From Halomarinibacterium sedimenti (GTDB lineage: Bacteria; Bacteroidota; Bacteroidia; Flavobacteriales; Flavobacteriaceae), in assembly GCF_019312585.1 (NCBI RefSeq), contig NZ_JAHWDP010000004.1, positions 1-64,000 on the forward strand: 64,000 nt of DNA, written 5' to 3'. The notes below the pieces were generated by a model. It made no database searches. It was given only the letters and a program-made list of their open reading frames with translations, and was not told the origin of the DNA. Below, one piece after another: positions 24,473 through 33,205 of the stretch. The first letter of the stretch is position 1. The number at the start of each line of letters is the position of its first letter. A program made the position numbers and the translations under genes.

Positions 24473-26749
24473 ATGAAACACCTTTCATTTTTCTTACTTT
24501 TTTTAATAACATATCTAGGAATAGCTCAAAATTTCGAAGACGAATGGAAAGGGTTTTTTTCTTACGTTTCAGTTAAGTCAATTACTCAAGGTAACGATAA
24601 GTTATTCGTTGGAGCTGAAAATGCAGTTTTTTCATTCGACCTTTCTACCCAGGAAATAAAAACTATTTCTACCATAAATGGATTGTCTGGAGAGTTAATT
24701 TCAACTGTTTATTACAGTGTGGATTATCGTGTTTTGTTTGTTGGTTATGAAAACGGACTTATTGATGTAGTAATTGAAGGAGAAGAAGATGTGCTAAAAG
24801 TGGTTGATATATTGGAAAAGCCTACTATTCCTCCAAATAAAAAGCGGATTAATCAATTTTACGAATATGACGAGCAATTATACATCGCTACAGATTATGG
24901 GATTTCGGTGTATGACATTGATAGATTAGAGTTTGGAGACACCTATTTTATAGGAGAGTTGGGAGCTCAAATACAGGTTTCACAAACAACGGTGTTAGAA
25001 ACCTATATTTATGCCTCTACACAGGACGAAGGACTTAAAAGAGCCCGTATTGATAGTGGAGATTTAATTGATTTTGCAGAATGGCAAAGCATTTCGGGAG
25101 GGGCAATGGTAGGAGTCCAAACAGTAGGTGAAAACTTGTTTTTTGCTAGACTTAATAATTTAGTTTTACAGGCTAATGTTGGAGTTGTGGCAACTTTTAA
25201 CAGCCCTATTGTAGATTTCTATTCAGATGGTGAAACCTTAACAATTACCACTGAAAACTCAATAAATGCATACGATTCTAACTTTAATTTGCTTTCTTCA
25301 GTAAACTTTTTAAACAATCTTGATGATGAATTTCAATCAGGAATTTCTCTACTTCAAAATTTTTATATAGGGACGTCAGAAAATGGTCTTTTACGAGTTC
25401 CATTTGGGAGTAATCAATATGATCAAATTTTACCAGATGGCCCTATATTAAACAATCCTTTTTCAATTGATGCAAGTCCTGGACAATTATGGGTGACTTT
25501 TGGAGATATTACGCAAACTAGCAACCCTTTTCCCTTAGACGAAAGAGGGATAAGTAATTTAAGAGAAGAGACTTGGACAAATATTCCTTTTGAAGATTTA
25601 TTTGGAGCAACAGATATTGTAAAAGTTATTATAAATCCGAATAACCCCAATGAAGTTTATATGAGCTCCTATATGGAAGGGCTTTTAAAAATTGAAGACC
25701 AAACTCCTGTTTTTTTATTTAATGAAACTAATAGCGCTCTTGATGAAGCGATACTACCCCCCAATAATAGTAATGCCGGAATTAGATTGTATGGATCAGA
25801 ATTTGATCGTGAAGGAAATTTATGGGTAGTTCAATCATTAATAGATGAGGGCATTTTAAAATTGACACCATCTCAACAAATTCAAAAAGTAGATATTTCA
25901 GATATCATTGAGCCACTAGAGGAGCAGGCTCTAAGGGCACTTGATATTAGTAGAGAAGGACATATTTTTATAGCTACTACAAATAACGGTGTAATTGGGT
26001 ATAATACTTCCACAAATACCTTCAATAAAATTGGAGAGGGACTCGGGCAAGGAAATTTACCCCGAGAAAATGTGAAGGCTGTTAAATTTGATGCGTCAAA
26101 TAGGTTATGGATAGGTACAACAAAAGGGTTAAGAGTTTTATTTAATGTAGGAGGGTTTTTTGATGCTGGAACTAATATAGACGCTCAACAAATTATTATT
26201 TTGGATGATGGAGTGCCACAGGAATTGTTGTTTGAGCAAACCATTACCGATATTGAGGTAGATGGATCCAATAATAAATGGATTGCGACTTCAACGTCTG
26301 GAGTGTTTTATCTTTCTGCAAATGGGCAAGAAACGCTTTTGCGCTTTACAAAAAGTAATTCTCCTTTGCCATCCAATAATGTTCAGGATATTGCCATTGA
26401 CGATTCAACTGGGCGTGTATACTTTGCTACTGTAAATGGATTGGTTGCTTTTGAAGGAACCTCCACAGCCCCTCGTGATAACCTAGAAAATGTGTATGCT
26501 TTTCCCAATCCTGTACGTCCTGGTTTTACAGGGAATGTTACCATCGATGGTCTTACAGCAGATGCCAATGTAAAAATTACCGATATTGAAGGAAACCTTG
26601 TTTTTGAAACTACGAGCCAAGGAGGAAGCGTTCTTTGGGATACTTCAGCTTTTGGAAAATACAAAGTAGCCTCTGGGGTGTATATGGTTTTAATTACATC
26701 AGACGACCAACTGGAAACCAAAGTAACCAAAATAATGGTGATACGATAG
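24473..26749 (+). CDS. porZ: PorZ-type T9SS component, beta-propeller protein with T9SS sorting domain
   Basis: 758 residues. Signal peptide 1-18 (ends GIAQ). The N-terminal propeller begins 'WKGFFSYVSVKSITQGNDKLFVGAENAVFSFD' (about 26-57), the PorZ start. More propeller blades run to about 640, including two-component-regulator-propeller-like 'FDREGNLWVV' and 'FDASNRLWIGT'. The C-terminal 85 residues ('VYAFPNPVRPGF...GVYMVLI') form a type A sorting domain. PorZ is part of the surface attachment complex that links T9SS cargo to anionic LPS. It precedes recO by 1 nt, a pairing I recall as common in Flavobacteriia. Confidence 0.88.
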   Translation: MKHLSFFLLFLITYLGIAQNFEDEWKGFFSYVSVKSITQGNDKLFVGAENAVFSFDLSTQEIKTISTINGLSGELISTVYYSVDYRVLFVGYENGLIDVVIEGEEDVLKVVDILEKPTIPPNKKRINQFYEYDEQLYIATDYGISVYDIDRLEFGDTYFIGELGAQIQVSQTTVLETYIYASTQDEGLKRARIDSGDLIDFAEWQSISGGAMVGVQTVGENLFFARLNNLVLQANVGVVATFNSPIVDFYSDGETLTITTENSINAYDSNFNLLSSVNFLNNLDDEFQSGISLLQNFYIGTSENGLLRVPFGSNQYDQILPDGPILNNPFSIDASPGQLWVTFGDITQTSNPFPLDERGISNLREETWTNIPFEDLFGATDIVKVIINPNNPNEVYMSSYMEGLLKIEDQTPVFLFNETNSALDEAILPPNNSNAGIRLYGSEFDREGNLWVVQSLIDEGILKLTPSQQIQKVDISDIIEPLEEQALRALDISREGHIFIATTNNGVIGYNTSTNTFNKIGEGLGQGNLPRENVKAVKFDASNRLWIGTTKGLRVLFNVGGFFDAGTNIDAQQIIILDDGVPQELLFEQTITDIEVDGSNNKWIATSTSGVFYLSANGQETLLRFTKSNSPLPSNNVQDIAIDDSTGRVYFATVNGLVAFEGTSTAPRDNLENVYAFPNPVRPGFTGNVTIDGLTADANVKITDIEGNLVFETTSQGGSVLWDTSAFGKYKVASGVYMVLITSDDQLETKVTKIMVIR

Positions 26750-26750
26750 T

Positions 26751-27470
26751 ATGCAAGTTTCTTCAAGAGCATTGGTTTTTTCGTCTTTAAAATATGCCGA
26801 AGCCGATTTAATTGTCTCTTGTTTTACTGAAAAATTTGGACTTAAAAGCTACCTTCTTCGTGGAATTTTAAAATCAAAAAGGGGAAAGTTACGTACGTCG
26901 ATGTTTCAACCCCTTTCGTTACTTCAGATAGAGGCGTACCACAAAGACAAAGGAAGTTTAGAACGAATAAATGAAGCAAAAGTAATTTTACCCTACAAAA
27001 CGCTTCATACCGAAGTGGTAAAAACCTCTTTATTGTTGTTTCTTTCTGAAATTTTAAAAAACTCGGTTAAGGAGGAGGAGGCGAATCCGTCCCTTTTTCA
27101 GTTTATCGAAAATTCATTAAAATGGCTTGATATAAATGAAAAAATTGCCAATTTCCATTTGCTTTTTCTCTTAAAATTGACAAATTTTCTAGGGTTTTAT
27201 CCAGACTTTTCAGAAAATAATGCACCTTATTTTAATTTAATGGAAGGCAACTTTCAGCAGCATTCTTTAGGGCAATTTTGTGAGGAAGGAGAAGCTATTG
27301 TAGCATTAATACAGCTTGATAAATGCGAGTTTAAATATCTTTCGGAATTAAGCATACCAAAAAGTGTTCGTTTAAAAACTTTAGATTTATTATTGAAATA
27401 TTATCAACTTCACATTCAGGGTTACAAGGCGCCAAAATCACTTCCCGTACTTACCCAACTTTTTCATTAG
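26751..27470 (+). CDS. recO: DNA repair protein RecO
   Basis: 239 residues. The N-terminal OB fold starts 'SSRALVFSSLKYAEADLIVSCFTEKFG' (about 4-30). 'YLLRGILKSKRGKLRTSMFQPLSLLQIE' (about 35-62) matches RecO. The C-terminal helical domain includes 'FLLKLTNFLGFYPDF' (about 141-155). It loads RecA with RecR in recombinational repair. The Zn-finger cysteines of some RecO proteins are absent. It is cotranscribed with porZ, and its last 4 nt overlap the convergent ppc gene. Confidence 0.93.
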   Translation: MQVSSRALVFSSLKYAEADLIVSCFTEKFGLKSYLLRGILKSKRGKLRTSMFQPLSLLQIEAYHKDKGSLERINEAKVILPYKTLHTEVVKTSLLLFLSEILKNSVKEEEANPSLFQFIENSLKWLDINEKIANFHLLFLLKLTNFLGFYPDFSENNAPYFNLMEGNFQQHSLGQFCEEGEAIVALIQLDKCEFKYLSELSIPKSVRLKTLDLLLKYYQLHIQGYKAPKSLPVLTQLFH

Positions 27471-30034
27471 GCGCTATTTCTAGCAGCATTAATATTTCCG
27501 AATAGAGATCGTGTCACCATTTTCTCATAGGTTTCAATAAGCTTTGGGTCTCCATTTTCTTTTTTCAAATTTTGAATTTCTCGCAATGCGTATTGCTGTA
27601 TAGTCAATAAAGGAAGTACTATTTTCTCTCTTACCGCGATAGAAGCTCTCATGGCCTTGCTATCCTCCATAAGCTCCTCGTATCCTGTGACTTTTAATAG
27701 TAGTTTTTTACTGCGCTCATATTCGTTAAAAACAAGCTCCCAAAAACTTCCAAATTCTGGATCATCTTTCATATAAGCAGTTAATGGAAAGAACGATTTT
27801 GTTAGACTCATCATACTATTTTCAAGTAAGGTTCTAAAAAAAGCCGAGTTAATGTATAAAGATTCAACTTTTTCAAATTCACCATTTTTTAGATAGGTTT
27901 CTAATGCGATTCCTACCCCATAAAATCCAGGCACGTTTTGTTTTAACTGACTCCAACTTCCCACAAAAGGAATGGCTCTAAGGTCGCTAAAGACTAGTTC
28001 ATTCCCTTTCCCCCTTTTTGAAGGACGACTTCCAATATTGGTTTTTGCATAGTACTTAAGGGTGCTCATTTGCTCGAGATAAGGTAAAAACTTGGGGTGA
28101 TTTTTAAAATCTTTATAGGCTTCATAGCTTAAAGTGGCTAATTGCTCCATCGTTTTCCTGTCCTCGATCGAAAGAACTTTCTTTTCATCACTAAAAATTT
28201 CGTTGGAAATTCCAGAACTCAACAATTGCTCAATATTATATTGGCAAGAATCTATTGTTCCAAAATTGGAGCTAATCGTTTGCCCTTGAATAGTGAGTTG
28301 TACCTCTTCATGCTCAATAGTATTCCCTAAAGATGCATAAAACTGATGTGTTTTTCCACCCCCTCGAGCTGGAGGACCTCCACGCCCATCAAAGAAAATA
28401 GCTGTAATACCATATTCTCTAGAAATCTCTGTGAGTCGTTCTTTGGCTGTAAATATACCCCAGTTGGCCATGAGGTAACCGCCGTCTTTGGTACCATCGC
28501 TAAACCCCAACATGATAGACTGCTTGTTGTTTCTTCTCTTTAAATGCTTGGCATAACTTGGGTTTGTATATAATGTTTCCATGACTTGGTCTGCCACCTG
28601 TAAATCGTCCACGGTTTCAAATAATGGAATAACATCCACCGTAGGATTTTGCCAATCGCAAAGGCGAATCATTGCAAAGGCCTCTAAAACATTTACCACA
28701 CTTCCATTGTTACTAATGATATATCTATTACAGCCTTGCTCTCCATTAAATTTCTGAATATCTTTCATGGCATACATAGACTCTAAGGTCTTTTGAGCCA
28801 CCTCATCTTTTAAAGATTTTGGATTAATCTTTCCTTGTAGGTTACTTAATTCTGAAATTTTTTCAGCATCACTTAAGGCATCATATTTTTTACTGAATAG
28901 ATTGGGATAATCTTCCGAAATAGCATTCATAACACTCGTATGCACACGCGAATCTTGACGAATATCGAGAGAAGCAAAATACAAGCCAAATAGGGTAACT
29001 TTATTGATTAAATCGTCTATTAATTCTTTAAAAAGGGATTGATGCTTTTCTACTAATACCTCTCTAATTTCGGTAAGGCCATTCAAAATTTCTTGGGCAG
29101 TAATAGTGGCTTTGTTGGGAGGTCGATTCATGTTCTCAAACAATCTTGTTTCCAGAGCAATTAACAGGTTTTCAGCTCCCTCAAATGTAATTCTACGGCG
29201 AAGCTTTCTAATGTCTTTATGATAATTTTTCAGAATAGTTTGCCGAAGCCTTTCGGCTACTTGTAGTGTAATTTCAGTTGTTACATATGGATTACCATCG
29301 CGATCTCCTCCGGGCCAAAACCCTAAATTAATCACTTGATTTTGAAGTGGTTCTCCTTCAAAAATATTATTCTGGATGTAGTCATAAATAGTACTAACAG
29401 ATTGGTAAAAAACATTTTCCAAATACCAGATTAGGCTTACGGCTTCATCAAAAGGGGTAGGTTTCGTTTTTTTGAAAAAAGGAGTTTTTCCTAATTGAGC
29501 CAATAGAAGTTTTATTTGTTCTATTTGATTTTTTTCAATGGCCCTTGCCAAATCAGTAATAATTCCTAATACAGAACCAGGGTAAAATTGGGTGGGATGT
29601 GCTGTTAAAACCGTTCTAACTTTAAAGTGTTGAAGATACTTTTTAAGTGCCTCCTTTTTGCTTTTATCCTCGGCTTCTTCTTTGATATTTCGAAGTGTTC
29701 CACGACCATCCATGTTATTAATAATGGTGAATGTTGCTTCCTCAATAGCGTCGAATAATACAACTTGCCTTTCGATGTATTGAATAAATCGAAACAATAA
29801 ATTTATTTGCTCTTCGTCTGAAGGATTATTGCGGTACTGCTTAAAAAAAGAGGCAACAATTTCACTTGGATTTTTATGATCTGCAAATCCATTTTCACAA
29901 ATTTCCTGAAACAAAGGCAACAAGACTCCTGTTTTGGTGATAGTGTCGAACGGAAGGGTCATAAAAATACTGTTGTACACTTGGTACTTAGACAGCACAT
30001 GTTGTTGAAATCGTTCTTCTTTTGTATGTCGCAT
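27467..30034 (-). CDS. ppc: Phosphoenolpyruvate carboxylase
   Basis: 855 residues, typical length. Active-site motifs: 'VLTAHPTQFYPGS' (about 142-154, catalytic His), 'GFWPGGDRDGNPYVT' (about 231-245), 'MLGFSDGTKDGGY' (about 502-514) and 'FDGRGGPPARGGGKTH' (about 543-558). It makes oxaloacetate from PEP and bicarbonate, refilling the TCA cycle. It stands alone between recO (convergent) and the TonB receptor gene. Confidence 0.97.
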   Translation of the reverse strand: MRHTKEERFQQHVLSKYQVYNSIFMTLPFDTITKTGVLLPLFQEICENGFADHKNPSEIVASFFKQYRNNPSDEEQINLLFRFIQYIERQVVLFDAIEEATFTIINNMDGRGTLRNIKEEAEDKSKKEALKKYLQHFKVRTVLTAHPTQFYPGSVLGIITDLARAIEKNQIEQIKLLLAQLGKTPFFKKTKPTPFDEAVSLIWYLENVFYQSVSTIYDYIQNNIFEGEPLQNQVINLGFWPGGDRDGNPYVTTEITLQVAERLRQTILKNYHKDIRKLRRRITFEGAENLLIALETRLFENMNRPPNKATITAQEILNGLTEIREVLVEKHQSLFKELIDDLINKVTLFGLYFASLDIRQDSRVHTSVMNAISEDYPNLFSKKYDALSDAEKISELSNLQGKINPKSLKDEVAQKTLESMYAMKDIQKFNGEQGCNRYIISNNGSVVNVLEAFAMIRLCDWQNPTVDVIPLFETVDDLQVADQVMETLYTNPSYAKHLKRRNNKQSIMLGFSDGTKDGGYLMANWGIFTAKERLTEISREYGITAIFFDGRGGPPARGGGKTHQFYASLGNTIEHEEVQLTIQGQTISSNFGTIDSCQYNIEQLLSSGISNEIFSDEKKVLSIEDRKTMEQLATLSYEAYKDFKNHPKFLPYLEQMSTLKYYAKTNIGSRPSKRGKGNELVFSDLRAIPFVGSWSQLKQNVPGFYGVGIALETYLKNGEFEKVESLYINSAFFRTLLENSMMSLTKSFFPLTAYMKDDPEFGSFWELVFNEYERSKKLLLKVTGYEELMEDSKAMRASIAVREKIVLPLLTIQQYALREIQNLKKENGDPKLIETYEKMVTRSLFGNINAARNSA

Positions 30035-30080
30035 AGCTCTTTTTTTTCAATATTAAAGGTACTGAATAAAGAGATTAAAA

Positions 30081-30110
30081 AAAACCCGTCAAACTATATT
30101 GACGGGTTTT
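30081..30110 (-). terminator. Terminator after the TonB-dependent receptor gene
   Basis: AAAACCCGTCAA, a 6-nt loop, then TTGACGGGTTTT: a 12-bp perfect stem. On the minus strand it is followed by more T, 10 nt after the receptor's stop codon. Confidence 0.85.
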
Positions 30111-30120
30111 TAATTTATTT

Positions 30121-32526
30121 TTAAAATGCGGCCCTTAAGGACAGAATAAAATTTCGCCCTGCACCCGAGATTCCGGAACTATAGGGTCTATATCGTCTAT
30201 CGGTAATATTTTCCAATCCACCATTTACCGAAATTTTATCGGTAAGTTGATATTGGGCTTTAAAGTTTAATGTGTACCATCCTGGCGCATAGGGATTGCC
30301 ATCATCATTTATAGCATAAATTTCGGTTTTCCCTTTTTCTTCTTCGGCTAAATCTTCAAATTTTACCTCACCACTATAGTCAACATACATTTGCATGTTT
30401 AACTTTTGTGTCTTGAAATTTAGACGAGAGACTCCAAACCACGGAGCCGCGTGACGAGAAGGGCTTGTGGTGCCATCATCCAATTCTTCTTCTCCTTTTT
30501 GAAAGTTAAAATCTGAAGAAAACCCAAATCCTTTAGGTAGTTTTATTTCAAGACCCGCCTGAATTCCATAGACTTTTGCTTCGGCAGCATTTTGAATGGC
30601 TTGTACTTGGCTAAGTTCGCCATTATATACAATACTGTCTTGTCCGTTTAATTTAAAGTCTCTACGAACCAAAGCGTTTTTTAAAAGGGTGTAATATGCA
30701 GACACATCTACTTTTACACTTTTGCCAAATACCTTTGCAATTCCAACATCTCCATTATAGGCATATTCTGCCTCTAAATCTGGATTAGGGACTACTACAG
30801 AGCCAGGTTCAGAATCAAACACCTTTCCCATATCATCCACATTTGGGGCTCTAAAAGCCGTTGCTGCATTCGCACTAATTACCCAGTCTTTACTAGGTCT
30901 GTAAACCATTCCTAAATTTCCAGTGATTGAGCCGTTATCTAAACTTGCCGTTTCAAAAGGGAAGAGATAAAAGGTGGTGTCAAACTCTGCATCTAAGGTA
31001 TTATGGTTGTAACGCACACCACCTTGAACCATAAATTTTTCACTAACTGTAAATTGATTTGAAAGATAAGCAGCATACGACGCCCAAGTAGCGTAAGGAT
31101 AGCGTGATGGCCCCAATGTTGTGACTCCAGTATTGATATTGGTTATAGAACCATTGGAACGAACATCGTTGTGTACAATTTCCAATCCATAAAACAATTG
31201 ATTGCGTTCACCTAAAGATTTTGTAAAATCCAAATTTCCAGAGTATGCATATACTTTTTCGGTTTGGGTTTCTCGGTTACTATCGTTAAAATTTCTACTA
31301 ATTCTACTCTCATCAAAATTTTGAATAGCCAATCGCAATGCCATTTCATCAAACAAAGAGTTGTTGGCATTGTGAATAATGTTTAGATTATTCATCATCC
31401 AAATTTGTGGGCCATAGTCCCACTCACCGTATCTGGGCAAGCCATTTCTAGTACGTTGGTGACGATCATACCTACCGTAAGCTGAGGTTTCAGAATAATG
31501 AAAACCATATTGGAAATCCCATGCATCATTTGGCTTAAAACGCAATTTTTGCATCATATTTATTTGACTAAAGCCAGAGGGTGTTTGCACTCGAGGGTCT
31601 TTATTGGTAATAACAACATCCATACTATCTTGTCGCTGTACATAAAAAGGTCGTAAAAACTCATCAGGACCTACACTTCCTTGTTTTAAATCTCCATATT
31701 CTGTGGCAGTGATACTGGATATAAACGCCCATTTTTTCCAACCCACATTAACATCAAAATGACCTGTTTTTTCATTATTGGCAGATGCGTATCGAGTGAC
31801 TGCTTTTCCAGAAATATAGATTTTTTCATCGGCAGAAAATTCTGGCACAAGTGTTTGAAAACTCATCACACCTCCAATGGCATCACTTCCGTAAATAACA
31901 GCGTCGGGACCAAAAAGCACCTCTGTACGTTCCATGGCAAAAGCATCCAGTGATATTACATTTTGGAGGTTACCACTTCTAAAAATGGCTGTGTTCATTC
32001 TCACACCATCCACTGTATAAAGTAATCGATTGGTCGCAAATCCACGTATCATGGGGCTTCCTCCACCTTGCTGACTTTTTTGAATAAACACTTTCCCAGA
32101 AACTCCTAATAAGTCGGCAGCTGTTTGTGGGTTTTGCAAGGCAATAGTATTTGGTGAAATAGAAACCACTTTCGATGGAATTTTAGAACTAGATTGATTC
32201 CATCTAGTAGCCGAAATAACTACCTGATCAATACTTATGTTTGAAAGGGATAATTGTATTTTAAAATTACTGGATTTTAATTCTGTATAAGATTTAAATA
32301 GGGTTTCATACCCCAAAGTTCTTATTTCTATTTTTTCTGAACTTTCAAAACTAGAAATGTCTGCTTGTCCTTCAGCATTTGTGGTTACAAAGGCTTTAGG
32401 CGAATTACTCATGAGAGTGACTAAATCTAGTGGTTGTCCAGAATCTTCATCTGTTATAGTAATAACTTGGGAGAAAATAGCTTGTGACACTAATAGAAAT
32501 CCCCCAAGAATGAATAGTTTTTTCAT
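30121..32526 (-). CDS. TonB-dependent outer-membrane receptor, possibly heme/hemoglobin type
   Basis: 801 residues. Signal peptide 1-19. A carboxypeptidase-regulatory-like domain follows (about 20-100), then a TonB-box-like 'ISIDQVVISATR' (about 98-109). The plug (about 115-235) contains 'SPMIRGFATNRLLYTVDGVRMN' and 'TEVLFGPDAVIYGSDAIGG'. The barrel ends 'GRNFILSLRAAF' with a terminal Phe. The plug resembles the heme/hemoglobin receptor branch, but the ligand is not proven. The gene upstream (32616-33149) encodes a small membrane-anchored protein in the same direction, with an inverted repeat between. Confidence 0.9.
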   Translation of the reverse strand: MKKLFILGGFLLVSQAIFSQVITITDEDSGQPLDLVTLMSNSPKAFVTTNAEGQADISSFESSEKIEIRTLGYETLFKSYTELKSSNFKIQLSLSNISIDQVVISATRWNQSSSKIPSKVVSISPNTIALQNPQTAADLLGVSGKVFIQKSQQGGGSPMIRGFATNRLLYTVDGVRMNTAIFRSGNLQNVISLDAFAMERTEVLFGPDAVIYGSDAIGGVMSFQTLVPEFSADEKIYISGKAVTRYASANNEKTGHFDVNVGWKKWAFISSITATEYGDLKQGSVGPDEFLRPFYVQRQDSMDVVITNKDPRVQTPSGFSQINMMQKLRFKPNDAWDFQYGFHYSETSAYGRYDRHQRTRNGLPRYGEWDYGPQIWMMNNLNIIHNANNSLFDEMALRLAIQNFDESRISRNFNDSNRETQTEKVYAYSGNLDFTKSLGERNQLFYGLEIVHNDVRSNGSITNINTGVTTLGPSRYPYATWASYAAYLSNQFTVSEKFMVQGGVRYNHNTLDAEFDTTFYLFPFETASLDNGSITGNLGMVYRPSKDWVISANAATAFRAPNVDDMGKVFDSEPGSVVVPNPDLEAEYAYNGDVGIAKVFGKSVKVDVSAYYTLLKNALVRRDFKLNGQDSIVYNGELSQVQAIQNAAEAKVYGIQAGLEIKLPKGFGFSSDFNFQKGEEELDDGTTSPSRHAAPWFGVSRLNFKTQKLNMQMYVDYSGEVKFEDLAEEEKGKTEIYAINDDGNPYAPGWYTLNFKAQYQLTDKISVNGGLENITDRRYRPYSSGISGAGRNFILSLRAAF

Positions 32527-32561
32527 TGTTTGGTTTTTCGTTTAACAAATAGATTTGTGTA

Positions 32562-32576
32562 CGATTTTTTAAATCG
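32562..32576. promoter_or_regulatory. Small inverted repeat between the 177-residue protein and the TonB receptor
   Basis: CGATTT, a TTT loop, then AAATCG, with partly pairing flanks (TGTGTA / CACA). It could be an operator or a processing hairpin in the leader of the receptor gene. No T tract makes it a convincing terminator. Confidence 0.3.
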
Positions 32577-32615
32577 CACAAAAATTATGCTCAAAATGAA
32601 AGAGGCAGGTATTTA

Positions 32616-33149
32616 TTAAACAAAAAGAGGAGGAGGGACTTGAGGAATTGGTGATAAAGAGTTGTAAATAAGGTTGTAATAGTATATTTTTCTCTTAGGT
32701 GTTAAAGCAAAAATAGCGGATTTCCAGGCTTCAGATGGTTTAAAAATGAGTGTTTGATTAAATAATTTAATCTGAATTTGTTTCTGTTGTTGTGTAGAAT
32801 CATTCCCAAAGGCCGAAGCTACTAATTTATCTAATTTTTTGTAAAGAGACGTTTCTCTATGATCTTTCCAACACCAAAAATAATACGTGTTGTTTTCAAC
32901 CTTTTGTTTTACAATATCGTACATGATACCTTCAAAGGAAAATTCCATTTCATGTTTCCATGTAAGTAGCGTTTGTGTTTCTTCTTTTGAAATAATTAAT
33001 AAAGTAAGTTCACTTTCATTTACTCCAGCGATCAATTGTTTTTTAACTTCTTTTCGAATTTCTTTTTGCTGGAATTTAAACCAAATAAAAGTCCCAACCG
33101 ATGGAAGTAACAGTGAAAATAGCAGAAATAGCGAAATGAATTTCTTCAA
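32616..33149 (-). CDS. Small membrane-anchored protein of unknown function upstream of a TonB receptor
   Basis: 177 residues. One N-terminal hydrophobic segment (about 4-22) acts as a signal or anchor. The domain behind it contains 'LLTWKHEMEFSFEGIMYDIV' (about 61-80) and 'YYFWCWKDHRETSLYKKLD' (about 89-107). The C-terminus ends in a proline-rich 'PIPQVPPPLFV'. I recognise no catalytic motif. It lies 89 nt upstream of the receptor gene in the same direction, so a joint role in uptake is plausible but unproven. Confidence 0.7.
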   Translation of the reverse strand: MKKFISLFLLFSLLLPSVGTFIWFKFQQKEIRKEVKKQLIAGVNESELTLLIISKEETQTLLTWKHEMEFSFEGIMYDIVKQKVENNTYYFWCWKDHRETSLYKKLDKLVASAFGNDSTQQQKQIQIKLFNQTLIFKPSEAWKSAIFALTPKRKIYYYNLIYNSLSPIPQVPPPLFV

Positions 33150-33168
33150 AATTTGGGTTGGTTTTTGG

Positions 33169-33176
33169 CAAATGTA
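33169..33176 (-). promoter_or_regulatory. Putative -7 element upstream of the 177-residue protein and TonB receptor
   Basis: Minus-strand TACATTTG (TAnnTTTG), 20 nt before the ATG at 33149. No clear -33 box. Confidence 0.4.
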
Positions 33177-33205
33177 ATTAAATTTTAATGTTCATTTCCC
33201 AAAAA

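Noticed and set aside
32887-33177. 96-codon plus-strand reading frame
   Set aside because: Antisense to the small membrane-anchored protein gene and without start signals.
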